64,000 nucleotides of DNA from Dehalobacter alkaniphilus (GCA_040500365.1 CP148031.1:1-64000); one strand, 5' to 3'. Positions 52,094 through 61,144 are shown, numbered from the stretch's first letter. Made by a program: numbers and translations. The notes: a model not told the origin generated them from the letters alone.

Positions 52094-53599
52094 GTTTTGT
52101 TCTGATCCGAAGGGAAGATCTATTTGCACGATTGTGCCCTGACCTATTTTACTATCTAGTGTTACTGAACCATTCAGCAGCTGTACCAAATGCTTGGCGA
52201 TGGCAAGCCCAAGCCCGGTTCCGCTGCTTTTTCGCGATTTATCTGTTTTATAAAACCGGTCCCAAATATACGGAAGTTCTTCAGCGGGGATACCCTGTCC
52301 TTGGTCCTGAATCGTTATTTTAAATGTTTTATCCAATTCTAAACTTACGGTAACAACAGTTTTTTCCGGTGAATATTTTATGGCATTATCTATGAAGATG
52401 ACAATCAGTTGCCTTAACCTGTCATAATCGCTAATAGCAGTGGGTACATCTTGGGGAATATCACAGTGGATTTGGATTTCCCTGCTGTCGGCGATTGTTT
52501 GCATACTCTTGACCACATCCCCCAGAAGGTTTGGAATGTGAACAGGTTCAAAATTAATAGCTATTTTACCGGACTGGAGTCTGGAAAGTTCCAAAAGATC
52601 CTGAACAAGCCGCTCCAAACTCCTGGTCTCCGCAAGCATGTGCCCGTAATAACGTTTGATATCTCCCGGCTGCTCGATTGTCCCGTCTGCCAGCGCTTCC
52701 AACGAACCTCGGATTACGGTAAGCGGGGTCCTAAACTCATGGGAAACATTGGCGACAAAATCTCTTCTGACCTGTTCCAGCTTATCGATTTTCTCCCTGG
52801 CCTGGGAAAGTTCCGAGGCTAAAAAATCAAGGGAATTTCCCAGCTGGCCGATTTCATCTTGTTGTTTTATGCCAGTCCGCGCGTCGTAATTGCCGTGAGC
52901 CATTTCCAGCGCAGTCTTGTTCATCACTTTCAGAGGACGGGTGAAAAGAACCGAATAAAAGATACCCAAACCGATAGCAATAATAAGAGAAACCAAAAGA
53001 CTGGCAAGCAGGATGTGGAATGTCTTATTCAACGCATTCGTAATTCCGTTCACGGGAGTGTGTAGAAGAACGGTACCAATTACCTGCTTGTCGGCGTCGA
53101 TAATGGGGACACCGACGGTTAACGTTGCTTCCTGGTACACGCTGCTGAAGCTTTGGCTGATTGACTCTTTGCCGGAGAGAACATCGGTTATGACGTTTTC
53201 TGCTTCCGGCGGCAGCGGTCCTGAGTAGAACGTGTGGTTTTGGCCCATTCCTGCTCCCATAGCACCCATACCATTACCCTTGCCGTTCCCCATGCCATTG
53301 CCATTACCGGTAAAGACCAGAGGGCTGCCCTGTTTATCCATGATCCAGACATTGGCTTCAGCCATGGTATCCAAGAAACGTGTAAATCCGCCAATACCCC
53401 GCATTTGACCATTGCTTTGCAGGTTGGCAGAAACAACTTCGGAGATGCTGCGCGCTCTTTCCAACATGGTTTGTTCCCGGCTGTCCAATTCATACTGGCG
53501 GAAAACCTGAATAAAAATCAGCCCCAGCGTAAGCATGGAGATTAAAACAATTAAGACAAATCCGGTGGTCAATTTAAAGGCGATATTTTTTTTAAACAT
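52088..53599 (-). CDS. Sensor histidine kinase with Gly/Asn/Met-rich loop
   Basis: A 503-residue sensor. Two membrane helices (about 9-31 and 192-213) flank an extracytoplasmic domain. In its middle, at about 99-123, is a loop rich in Gly, Asn and Met (GNGMGNGKGNGMGAMG). HAMP follows (TRPLKVMNKTALEMAHGNYD). The His box is VSHEFRTPLTVIRG; the N box is FIDNAIKYSPEK, and the G boxes are DQGQGIP and SGTGLGLAIAK. Met-rich periplasmic loops often bind Cu(I), so metal sensing is a possibility. Coupled to the regulator at 53592. Confidence 0.9.
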   Translation of the reverse strand: MFKKNIAFKLTTGFVLIVLISMLTLGLIFIQVFRQYELDSREQTMLERARSISEVVSANLQSNGQMRGIGGFTRFLDTMAEANVWIMDKQGSPLVFTGNGNGMGNGKGNGMGAMGAGMGQNHTFYSGPLPPEAENVITDVLSGKESISQSFSSVYQEATLTVGVPIIDADKQVIGTVLLHTPVNGITNALNKTFHILLASLLVSLIIAIGLGIFYSVLFTRPLKVMNKTALEMAHGNYDARTGIKQQDEIGQLGNSLDFLASELSQAREKIDKLEQVRRDFVANVSHEFRTPLTVIRGSLEALADGTIEQPGDIKRYYGHMLAETRSLERLVQDLLELSRLQSGKIAINFEPVHIPNLLGDVVKSMQTIADSREIQIHCDIPQDVPTAISDYDRLRQLIVIFIDNAIKYSPEKTVVTVSLELDKTFKITIQDQGQGIPAEELPYIWDRFYKTDKSRKSSGTGLGLAIAKHLVQLLNGSVTLDSKIGQGTIVQIDLPFGSEQNL

Positions 53600-54299
53600 G
53601 TTTCACCTCAAATTTATAGCCCACACCCCAGATGGTCTTTATCTCCCAGGAAGAGGCACCTAATCTATCAATTTTAGCCCGGAGCCTTTTGATATGGGTA
53701 TCGACCGTCCGGGCATCTCCAAAATATTCATAGCCCCAGATACTGCTTAAAAGGTTATCACGTGAGTAAACCTTCCCCGGATTAGACGCTAAAAGCCAGA
53801 ATATTTCCAGTTCCTTTTTGGTAAGATTTATGGGCTTCCCGTTTATTTGAACGGTATAATCGGAAAGGTTGATTTCAAGCCCTGTAAAAGTGACGATATT
53901 TTTTCTGCCGTCATTTTTTCTGTCGTCCTCCGGCAAATCGATTCGTCTCAGCACAGCCCGGATCCGGGCCATTACTTCCGCAGGGCTGAAGGGTTTTACA
54001 ATGTAGTCATCTGCGCCTATATCCAATCCCATAATCCGGTCCGCATCTTCACTTTTAGCCGTAACCATAATAATCGGAACGTTGGAGCTTTGGCGTATTT
54101 CCCGGCAAATTTCAAAACCGTCCTTTTTGGGCATCATAACATCCAGTAATAGGAGTACAGGGGAATACCGGTAAAACATTGCCAGTGCTTCTTCACCGTC
54201 ATACGCAATGACTGGGATAAAGCCTTCCTTGGCAACATATGATTTTAAAATATCGACGATTGCTTCGTTATCGTCGGCAATTAAAATATGCTTGCTCAA
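53592..54299 (-). CDS. OmpR-family response regulator
   Basis: Regulator of 235 residues. The receiver has IADDNEA, the phospho-acceptor in LLLDVMMPKKDG and Lys in IVKPFSPAEV. The C-terminal winged helix ends in TVDTHIKRLRAKI and TIWGVGYKFE. It overlaps its kinase by eight bases. It is divergent from the DUF2680-type secreted gene, whose promoter has tandem repeats. Confidence 0.93.
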   Translation of the reverse strand: MSKHILIADDNEAIVDILKSYVAKEGFIPVIAYDGEEALAMFYRYSPVLLLLDVMMPKKDGFEICREIRQSSNVPIIMVTAKSEDADRIMGLDIGADDYIVKPFSPAEVMARIRAVLRRIDLPEDDRKNDGRKNIVTFTGLEINLSDYTVQINGKPINLTKKELEIFWLLASNPGKVYSRDNLLSSIWGYEYFGDARTVDTHIKRLRAKIDRLGASSWEIKTIWGVGYKFEVKHV

Positions 54300-54420
54300 A
54301 ATAAAGTCCCTCCTGCTAAACCGATAAAAGAGAAACCCCTTATTGAAAGATATAAGGTGATTTTTATTATTATAGCATTTTTATATAAAAAAATTGTGGC
54401 AAAACTATGACGATTCATAT

Positions 54421-54451
54421 GTCAAACTTAGTTCGGACTTTCGTCAAACTT
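54421..54451 (+). promoter_or_regulatory. Tandem repeats between response regulator and secreted gene
   Basis: GTCAAACTT occurs at 54421-54429 and 54443-54451, 22 bases apart, in the divergent intergenic region. The phasing suits an OmpR-type dimer pair. The same 22-base spacing is seen with a different word at 30638. Confidence 0.6.
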
Positions 54452-54515
54452 TCGCCACATTTTCCGTTTAGAATTAAAGACAGAAAAAAATCAATCCAAG
54501 AATGGAGTGTGAATC

Positions 54516-55007
54516 ATGAAAAACGTTAAAAAACTGATTGCCTTAGTTACGGTAGTTGGAGTCTTGGGAGTATCGGGAGCTGCTTATGCAGCCGACATCA
54601 AAACACCGGCGGAACTTGCTGCGGCATTAACCGGCAAAACGGTTACCGAAGTTACCCAGGAACGGGCTGAAGGGAAGACTTACGGGGCGATAGCCCTGGA
54701 GGCCGGCAAATTAGATGAGTTTAAAACCCAGATGCTCGAACAGAAAAAAGCTGTATTAGACCAACGGGTAAAAGACGGGACGCTTACCCAACAACAGGCT
54801 GACCAGATCTTGACCAGAATCAAGAACAACCAAGCTGTCTGTGACGGAACCGGCAGTGCCGGGATTGGCAGCGCCGGAATCGGTAGAGGAGCCGGCGCTG
54901 GTACAGGCTTTGGTCAGGGCAAAGGTATGGGCTCAGGAAGAGGCAGCGGTACAGGAAGCTGCAATGGGAGCGGATTTGGTGGCGGAATGGGTCTGGGAAG
55001 AATCTAA
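54516..55007 (+). CDS. Secreted DUF2680-like protein with Gly/Met-rich tail
   Basis: A 163-residue exported protein. The signal peptide ends near AAYAADI. Residues about 30-110 form the helical DUF2680-type domain (TVTEVTQERAEGKTYGAIALEAGKL; LTQQQADQILTRIKNNQ). The tail (about 115-163) is almost all Gly, Ser, Arg and Met (GAGTGFGQGKGMGSGRGSG; GGGMGLGRI), with two Cys. The tail resembles the Met/Gly-rich loop of the divergent kinase, which suggests both bind the same ligand. Confidence 0.75.
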   Translation: MKNVKKLIALVTVVGVLGVSGAAYAADIKTPAELAAALTGKTVTEVTQERAEGKTYGAIALEAGKLDEFKTQMLEQKKAVLDQRVKDGTLTQQQADQILTRIKNNQAVCDGTGSAGIGSAGIGRGAGAGTGFGQGKGMGSGRGSGTGSCNGSGFGGGMGLGRI

Positions 55008-55127
55008 CTTTTCAGACATCAGAACTCGGAACGAAATGCCAGGGAAGTGGAAAGGTGCTTTTCCCTGGCATTTGTTTTAAGCTGTCCTGCCACAAAAAGA
55101 TTATGAAGAGGAATAAGAGGTGTTGGC

Positions 55128-56243
55128 ATGAATTGGAATAAAACAGCGAAATGGCTTCGGATAATAATTTTAGTCGGGCTGCTGGTCTGGATTACAGTGG
55201 AAGCTTATCTGCATCAGGTTTACGGAGGGGCAAAAGTTCCGTCCGTACATGCCTTATGCCCGTTTGGAGCGCTGGAAAGCTTATATTCTTTGCTCTTTTT
55301 CGGAAGCTTCATTAAGAAAATATTTATGGGTACAGTTATATTATTGGTATTGACTGTCGCGTTGGCGGTTTTATTCCGGAGAAGTTTCTGCGGGCTGCTT
55401 TGTCCTTTTGGAACATTGCAGGAGCTATTTGCAAGGCTGGGACAAAAGATATTCAAAAAACGTTTTACTGTACCGCCTTTTGTAGATAAACCGTTACGAT
55501 ATTTAAAATATCTTATCTTGGCGTTGACGATAGGCATGGCCTGGTATACCGGGACACTGTGGATGGCGCCCTACGATCCTTATTCCGCTTATTCTCATTT
55601 ATCAGCGGTATCTGCGAGTATCCAGGAGGATCCTGCTGCAATCGTTGGCTTTATCCTGTTAATTGTAACCTTGATCGGCTCACTGTTATACGATCGTTTC
55701 TTTTGTAAATATCTTTGCCCGGCCGGCGCTTTCTATGCAATTATCGGTAAGATAAGCCCAACTAAAATTGTAAGAAATAATCAGGCTTGTATTAACTGCA
55801 AGGCCTGCAACAAGGCTTGTCCGGTCAATATCAATGTCGCCAAAGCAGAAAAAATTACAGATGCAGAATGTCTGAATTGCAATGAATGTGTCCTTGCTTG
55901 TCCGAAGAAAGGGGCATTGGAGGTGAAGACAGCAAATAAAGTTATACACCCATTAACAGCTCTCATTCTAGTTGTCTTCCTGTTTTTCGGCACAATTGCC
56001 ATCGCCCAGGCGACAGGAAATTACCAAGTAACATCGTCGCCCCAGAAGGGTGAAATTGTTTCCATTACCGAAGTCAAAGGATCTTATACGATAGAGGATG
56101 CTGCGGAAGCAACAGGACTACCCTTGCAGGAAATCTATGAAAAACTGAGTATACCTGAAAGTGTCTCGAAAAATACCAAACTTAAAGATATTTCTAAAGA
56201 AATACCGGGTTATAGTCTTGATGAAACGAAAGAGAAATTATAA
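55128..56243 (+). CDS. NapH/MauN-like membrane 4Fe-4S protein
   Basis: A 371-residue membrane Fe-S protein with five to six helices. Cytosolic CGLLCPFGTLQELF and CKYLCPAGAFY are the typical CxxxCP motifs of the NapH/NosR family, and a ferredoxin domain follows (CINCKACNKACPVN; CLNCNECVLACPKKGAL). A last helix precedes a short external helical domain (about 305-371). It probably passes electrons between quinol and a periplasmic or membrane reductase. The reductase is not in this window. Confidence 0.87.
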   Translation: MNWNKTAKWLRIIILVGLLVWITVEAYLHQVYGGAKVPSVHALCPFGALESLYSLLFFGSFIKKIFMGTVILLVLTVALAVLFRRSFCGLLCPFGTLQELFARLGQKIFKKRFTVPPFVDKPLRYLKYLILALTIGMAWYTGTLWMAPYDPYSAYSHLSAVSASIQEDPAAIVGFILLIVTLIGSLLYDRFFCKYLCPAGAFYAIIGKISPTKIVRNNQACINCKACNKACPVNINVAKAEKITDAECLNCNECVLACPKKGALEVKTANKVIHPLTALILVVFLFFGTIAIAQATGNYQVTSSPQKGEIVSITEVKGSYTIEDAAEATGLPLQEIYEKLSIPESVSKNTKLKDISKEIPGYSLDETKEKL

Positions 56244-56324
56244 AGTCGTATAGCATACCCCGCTTTGTCTTTCGTTGATTTCTTGTTATGATAAGAAAGA
56301 ACAAAGATAGATGGAGGATGAATT

Positions 56325-56741
56325 ATGGGGAAAGTATTGTCGATTCATATCAGTCCGGAACGAGGTACGGTAAAATCTGATGTGTAGGAAGTTCTGGTTG
56401 TAAAAGGATGGGGCTTGGAGGGCGATGCCCATGGTGGTGATTGGGACCGGCAAGTTAGTATTTTTCCCGTGGAAGCTTTGACTAAGGTACCGGTAGAGAA
56501 GCAGAAAGAAGTCTTAGAGGATGGCTATACGGAAAATGTTACAATTTCCGGCGTTCCTATTGAGGAACTGCTCGTTGGACGAATCGTTCGACTTGGCGAG
56601 GCGGAAGTACAGATCTTGTATGTTGGTAAGGAACAATACAAAGAACATGGAAGACCGTATATTGTCAGCCGTGAAGGACGTTTTGGCAGTGTTGTGAAAG
56701 AAGGGCGCATCCGGGTTGGCGATTCTGTGGAATTGCTTTGA
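56325..56741 (+). pseudogene. MOSC-domain protein with in-frame amber codon
   Basis: The frame opens ATG at 56325 with ATGGAGGATGAATT upstream, reading MGKVLSIHISPERGTVKSDV. Codon 21 (56385-56387) is TAG. The same frame continues without interruption to 56741: EVLVVKGWGLEGDAHGGDWDRQVS, with the MOSC pattern. MOSC proteins handle molybdenum cofactor or sulfur. The stop could be a nonsense mutation from CAG or GAG, or an amber codon read through. Nothing else is damaged in 138 codons. Confidence 0.75.
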
Positions 56742-56743
56742 TA

Positions 56744-57193
56744 TTAGTTTTTGACAAATGTTCCGTATTTTTTAAGGATGAAAGATACAATCACGCCAAA
56801 GATCGTTAAAATTATTAGAGCAAACAGATTGGTAAGTGGTTGGGATTGTATTTGAGGGGCAATATTCAATAAAGGCATAAACAACCCCATAGAAGCAAAT
56901 CCGACTGTGTTCGCTACGATGATGCCTTTTAAAACGGCAAAATCCTTACCGGTCATTTTCATGACGATAACTAATAATATTGTTGTGCCAATGCCCAAAG
57001 CCATTGTTCCGACGATTCCTAAGAATATCCCGATAGGGGAATTAATTAGGCTCCAACTTAGAAAAACATCTGCGGCTATATTCCATGGTGATGTCATCGG
57101 AATTCCCAAAGCAATAAGGATATAGGATAAGAAGTCCATAATAATTGCGCCAATAATACCTGCAATGGTAGCAGCACCAATTGGGTCTTTCAT
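56744..57193 (-). CDS. Membrane protein of unknown function (149 aa)
   Basis: Four predicted helices in 149 residues (AATIAGIIGAIIMDFLSYILIALG at the start). Conserved-looking loops include SPWNIAADVFLSW. It resembles small YqhR-like proteins only in general layout. ATG follows TGGGGGTATCCAAAA. The gene is convergent with the MOSC frame, two bases apart. Confidence 0.55.
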   Translation of the reverse strand: MKDPIGAATIAGIIGAIIMDFLSYILIALGIPMTSPWNIAADVFLSWSLINSPIGIFLGIVGTMALGIGTTILLVIVMKMTGKDFAVLKGIIVANTVGFASMGLFMPLLNIAPQIQSQPLTNLFALIILTIFGVIVSFILKKYGTFVKN

Positions 57194-57375
57194 TTTTGGA
57201 TACCCCCACAGTATTAAGATTTGTTATTTAATGTTTCTCTGTTTAAATGCTTTTTATGTATCAAACTATGGGGACTTAACCTCATCATTTTTATTGCATC
57301 TTGTAAAAGCATGAAATGTTCCCTTGCACAAAAGGAGTTGTGTAGGGAGCTTTTTTTGTTTGGACTTTAAAGACA

Positions 57376-57432
57376 TTGACAGTTATCGATATATCGTTTA
57401 ATATATATACACATTGATATTTATCGATATAC
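57376..57432 (+). promoter_or_regulatory. ArsR promoter with ATCGATAT operators
   Basis: TTGACA (57376-57381), 17 bases and TAATAT (57399-57404) form the promoter. TTATCGATATA-like sequences lie at about 57383-57394 and 57420-57431. The dyad pair suits autorepression by the ArsR protein encoded just downstream. Confidence 0.7.
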
Positions 57433-57453
57433 AAATGAAACGGGGCGGTTTTC

Positions 57454-57738
57454 TTGGAGGAAAAATATAATAGTTTTGCTTTAGCTATGAAAGCATTATC
57501 TGATGAAACAAGAGTAAAAATATATGATATGTTGGCCAATGGGGAACTATGTGCCTGCAAAATTCTTGAAGAATTCAACATAACTCAATCCACTCTTTCC
57601 TATCACATGAAGATCTTGTGCGATAGTGGTCTGGTCAATAGCAGGCGGGACGGCATATGGATGAGGTATTCTATCAATGAAAGCAACCTTGATGGCATTG
57701 CCGGTTTCTTTGATAACATCAGTAAAAAAATAAAATAG
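57454..57738 (+). CDS. arsR: ArsR-family metalloid-responsive repressor
   Basis: A 94-residue winged-helix repressor. ALSDETRVKIYDMLANGELCACKILEEF contains the ELCxC motif used by ArsR proteins for arsenite or antimonite. The recognition helix is TQSTLSYHMKIL. The TTG at 57454 gives a normal-length N-terminus; a ribosome site is weak (GGGGCGGTTTTC). It precedes the permease by 38 bases and likely controls the whole cluster. Confidence 0.88.
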   Translation: MEEKYNSFALAMKALSDETRVKIYDMLANGELCACKILEEFNITQSTLSYHMKILCDSGLVNSRRDGIWMRYSINESNLDGIAGFFDNISKKIK

Positions 57739-57776
57739 TTGCATTTAAACAAGTAAACAGAATGAAGGTGACTTAA

Positions 57777-58778
57777 ATGGTATTCGAATGGTTAAACGAC
57801 CAATTGCTTAGAATGGAATGGCTTTCCAGTTGGGTGAAGCTCTTGGTTGAGAATGTTTTCGGACTAAGTATTGAGGACCGCTTAGGTGGAGGGCTGCATT
57901 TTTTTATCTATGACATTATTAAAATATTTATTTTACTTTCTGTTTTGATTTTCTTGATTTCGTATATACAGAGTTTTTTTCCTCCTGAAAAAACTAAAAA
58001 AATACTTGGACGCTTTAACGGTATTTCAGCCAATATTTTTGGTGCGCTGCTAGGAACAGTTACCCCTTTTTGCTCGTGTTCCTCGATTCCGCTTTTTATT
58101 GGTTTTACCAGCGCGGGGCTTCCGATCGGTGTCACATTTTCTTTCTTGATATCTTCTCCTCTGGTGGATTTGGCTTCCGTGATTTTGTTGGCAAGTATTT
58201 TTAATTGGACTACTGCTATAGCTTATGTTGTGGTGGGTCTGATTCTTGCTGTGATCGGCGGAACCGTAATTAGTAAAGCTAAATTAGAAAAGTATGTAGA
58301 ACCGTTTGTATTCAACAATAAAATGCTGGAAATAGAACCGGAGCAGTTGACAATCAGGGAAAGATTGGAATTTGCTAAAAATCAGGTTGGGGAAATTGTA
58401 AAAAGAGTGTGGATATATATCCTCATAGGTGTCGGCATTGGTGCTGCAATTCATAATTTTATTCCAGAAAATATTATTTCGTTGCTGCTGGGTCAGGACA
58501 AATGGTATTCCGTCTTATTGGCTACTTTGGTGGGCATCCCGATGTATGCGGATATTTTTGGAACCTTGCCGATTGCTGAGGCTTTGGTTGCTAAAGGGGT
58601 GGGTTTGGGCACAGCCTTGTCGTTTATGATGGCTGTAACCGCGCTATCCCTGCCTTCTATGATCATGCTTAAAAAGGTAGTAAAGACCAAACTCCTGGTT
58701 ATATTTGCGGGTGTTGTTACTGCAGGTATTCTTATTGTCGGCTATTTTTTCAACGCTTTCGGCTATTTATTGATGTAG
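57777..58778 (+). CDS. arsP: ArsP-type permease (DUF318)
   Basis: A 333-residue membrane permease with eight to ten helices. The signature TPFCSCSSIPLFIGFTSAGLPIG has the conserved Cys residues used for trivalent organoarsenicals by ArsP; GIPMYADIFGTLPIAEAL is the matching motif of the second half. ArsP exports methylarsenite and aromatic arsenicals. Its immediate control by ArsR supports the arsenic role. Confidence 0.85.
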   Translation: MVFEWLNDQLLRMEWLSSWVKLLVENVFGLSIEDRLGGGLHFFIYDIIKIFILLSVLIFLISYIQSFFPPEKTKKILGRFNGISANIFGALLGTVTPFCSCSSIPLFIGFTSAGLPIGVTFSFLISSPLVDLASVILLASIFNWTTAIAYVVVGLILAVIGGTVISKAKLEKYVEPFVFNNKMLEIEPEQLTIRERLEFAKNQVGEIVKRVWIYILIGVGIGAAIHNFIPENIISLLLGQDKWYSVLLATLVGIPMYADIFGTLPIAEALVAKGVGLGTALSFMMAVTALSLPSMIMLKKVVKTKLLVIFAGVVTAGILIVGYFFNAFGYLLM

Positions 58779-58882
58779 GAGGGCAGATCTTTAATCTCCA
58801 AAGAAGAGATTGAGAGAATATATCAAAAAGCGGAAAGTCTCAGTCGATAACCTATTATAAAAATAAAAAGGAGAGAAAAAAT

Positions 58883-59146
58883 ATGTCCAAAACATGGTAT
58901 CCCGTTATTGATTATGAAAAATGTATGGAATGCGGCGCTTGCACCGATAAGTGTCAGCATAGGGTCTATGACCAGCAAAAAGCGCCTACACCGGTAGTTG
59001 TCCAGCCTGAAAATTGCGTTCACGGGTGTCACGGCTGCGGGGAGCTTTGTCCCACAGAGGCCATCAGTTATGTTGGGGACAACAATCAGCAGAATAATTC
59101 CTGCTGCTGTAATTGTTCAGACGACAGCAGCGGCTGCTGTGGATAA
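58883..59146 (+). CDS. Ferredoxin with Cys-rich tail
   Basis: An 87-residue protein with CMECGACTDKCQH and CHGCGELCPTEA, a pattern of two 4Fe-4S clusters with slight spacing change (CVHGCHGC). The tail NSCCCNCSDDSSGCCG is unusually rich in Cys. ATG follows AAAAGGAGAGAAAAAAT. It lies in the arsenic cluster. Cys-rich tails may bind metalloid directly, by inference. Confidence 0.78.
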   Translation: MSKTWYPVIDYEKCMECGACTDKCQHRVYDQQKAPTPVVVQPENCVHGCHGCGELCPTEAISYVGDNNQQNNSCCCNCSDDSSGCCG

Positions 59147-59203
59147 GCGAGTGGAAAAGATCATAATGTTTTGCCGCAAAAAAAACAAAGGAGTGTACTG
59201 AAC

Positions 59204-59443
59204 ATGATAATCAAGATTTTAGGATCAGGTTGCAAAAATTGTGTTACCCTTGCAGAAAACACTAAAGTTGCATTGGAAGATGCGGGAGTCGCCGCGGAAG
59301 TCATAAAAGTTACTGATATTCAAGACATCATGGCATATGGCGTGATGTCAATACCTGCCCTGGTTATTGATGAAAAGGTGGTATCCTTCGGAAAAATTCT
59401 AAAACCAAAGGAAATTGAAAAGATACTGCAGACTCTGGGGTGA
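59204..59443 (+). CDS. Thioredoxin-like redox-active disulfide protein
   Basis: A 79-residue thioredoxin-fold protein: MIIKILGSGCKNCVTLAENTK, with the active CKNC at about 10-13 and the cis-Pro loop MSIPALVID. This is the small redox-active disulfide protein 2 family. ATG at 59204 follows AAAGGAGTGTACTGAAC. In arsenic clusters it may act as reductant or metalloid carrier. Confidence 0.82.
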   Translation: MIIKILGSGCKNCVTLAENTKVALEDAGVAAEVIKVTDIQDIMAYGVMSIPALVIDEKVVSFGKILKPKEIEKILQTLG

Positions 59444-59500
59444 CATAGTTGAACATTATTTTGATAAGTCTTTTAAGCAATTTAAAGAGGAGACGAAAAA

Positions 59501-59947
59501 ATGACAACACTGAAAATTGAATGGAAGCACCTTGATGTAGAAGGAGAGACCTGTGATCGCTGTTATGATACGGGCGAGAATCTTGCTAATGAAGTAAAAA
59601 GACTGAAAAGGGCCTTGCAGCCAAGGGGTATTGAGGTAGAATTGATTGAAACCAAACTTGATGATAAGCAGATACCCCAATCAAATATTATTCTCTTCAA
59701 TGGGGTTCCTATTGAGGAAATTCTGAATATTGAGGTTGCGGAGAACTACTGTGATTCTTGTACGAATTTGCTGGGAACTGAGACCTACTGCCGGACAGTA
59801 AAGTATGAAGGCAATGAATATGAAGATATTCCTGCCAAAGCAATCCGACACGCGGCGCTGAAGGTATTAGGTATAGAGGAACCTCAATCATTAGTATTAT
59901 CAACTGAAAAGAACTCTTGTAATCGTAAAAGCAGTGGCTGTTGCTAA
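59501..59947 (+). CDS. DUF2703 protein
   Basis: A 148-residue protein: LKIEWKHLDVEGETCDRCYDTG, then NYCDSCTNLLGTETYCRTV, and a Cys-rich tail SCNRKSSGCC. It has the typical Cys pairs of DUF2703, found near arsenic genes. The arrangement suggests metalloid or thiol binding. Ribosome site GAGGAGACGAAAAA. Reaction unknown. Confidence 0.75.
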   Translation: MTTLKIEWKHLDVEGETCDRCYDTGENLANEVKRLKRALQPRGIEVELIETKLDDKQIPQSNIILFNGVPIEEILNIEVAENYCDSCTNLLGTETYCRTVKYEGNEYEDIPAKAIRHAALKVLGIEEPQSLVLSTEKNSCNRKSSGCC

Positions 59948-59968
59948 TAAAAGTCGGAGGATACACAC

Positions 59969-61144
59969 ATGAATTCAAAAAAGATACTTTTAATACTTGG
60001 GTTAGCTGGATTTGTGGTTATGGCGGATAACTGGGTAGTATCACCTATCCTTCCTTCGATTTCCAAAGATATCGGGGTCGATATAGCCAGGGCCGCGCTG
60101 ATCATTACCGCTTACATGGTGCCTTTTGGTTTATTCCAATTAATTTTTGGTTATCTTGCCGATAAATTCGGGAAAAGACAGATTATCAGTTTTTCCATGG
60201 TGTTTTTTACCGTCGCTACCGCTTTATGCGCCTTAGGTTCCGGATTGACTGATTTAGTGATTTACCGTGCTCTGACCGGAATTTTTGCCGCGTCAGTTAT
60301 GCCGATATCAATGGCTTTAATCGGGGACATCTTTCCGTTGAATGAACGCCAGTCGGCGATTGGTACATTCTTAGGGATTTCTTTTTTGGGGCAGGGTTTA
60401 AGTATGCTTCTAGGGGGTTCTATCGCCTATTTTCTGAATTGGCGGGGTGTTTTTGCCGTTTATGCGTTATTATCAGTTATAGCAACTGTGCTTTTGCTGA
60501 CAACCGGCAGAAAGATACCTTCCAGCAAGAGTGAAACCGGTCAGGTATTAACTCCCTATATAAAACTTGTTACAAATCCTTTAAGCCTTAAAATATATCT
60601 TCTGGTACTTTTTGAAGGTTTATTTCTGACTGGAATATTTTCTTTCCTGGGGGGATTTATTAAGATAACTTATGATTTCAACAACTTCCTTATTGGCGTA
60701 ATAATGACGGCATTTGGCCTGATGGCTGTGGCAGGCGGACGGATATCGGGAAAAATCGCATCCAGAGTTGGACGCAAAAAGACGGTCTTGATTGGCCTTA
60801 TCTGTACATTACTTGGGAATCTGATTTTTATCCTGTTAGGAAACGTGTTGGCTGTTTTTATTATCGGCGTTGGCTTATTAGGGTTTGGCCTGATGCTGGC
60901 CCATTCCACGTTTTTAACAATTGCCACCGGATTTGCGGAGAAATCGAGGGGCGTAGCCATGTCTCTTGTGGCATTTTGCATGATGGGCGGCGGTGGACTG
61001 GGAACGGCAATTGGAAGCCGGATCGTTGGTAACAGCGGTTATCTTACGCTGTTTGCTGTTTATGAAATAGGGTTGATTGTTTTAATTCTGGCAGTGCTTT
61101 TGGTAAAAAAGAGTTTTATGCTTAACGGCGTGGAGACTAAGTAG
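59969..61144 (+). CDS. MFS transporter
   Basis: A 391-residue major facilitator with 12 helices. The loop GYLADKFGKRQIISFS is the conserved motif A, and ASRVGRKKTVLIG is its second-half copy. It starts with ATG after TCGGAGGATACACAC, 21 bases after the DUF2703 gene, so it belongs to the same transcript. It might export an arsenical; the substrate cannot be told from the sequence. Confidence 0.82.
   Translation: MNSKKILLILGLAGFVVMADNWVVSPILPSISKDIGVDIARAALIITAYMVPFGLFQLIFGYLADKFGKRQIISFSMVFFTVATALCALGSGLTDLVIYRALTGIFAASVMPISMALIGDIFPLNERQSAIGTFLGISFLGQGLSMLLGGSIAYFLNWRGVFAVYALLSVIATVLLLTTGRKIPSSKSETGQVLTPYIKLVTNPLSLKIYLLVLFEGLFLTGIFSFLGGFIKITYDFNNFLIGVIMTAFGLMAVAGGRISGKIASRVGRKKTVLIGLICTLLGNLIFILLGNVLAVFIIGVGLLGFGLMLAHSTFLTIATGFAEKSRGVAMSLVAFCMMGGGGLGTAIGSRIVGNSGYLTLFAVYEIGLIVLILAVLLVKKSFMLNGVETK

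Noticed and set aside
57777..61144. Standard arsenate resistance operon
   Set aside because: ArsR and a permease are present, but no arsC reductase, arsA ATPase, or acr3/arsB next to ArsR; the ArsB/NhaD permease at 24115 is far away and in ion-homeostasis context.
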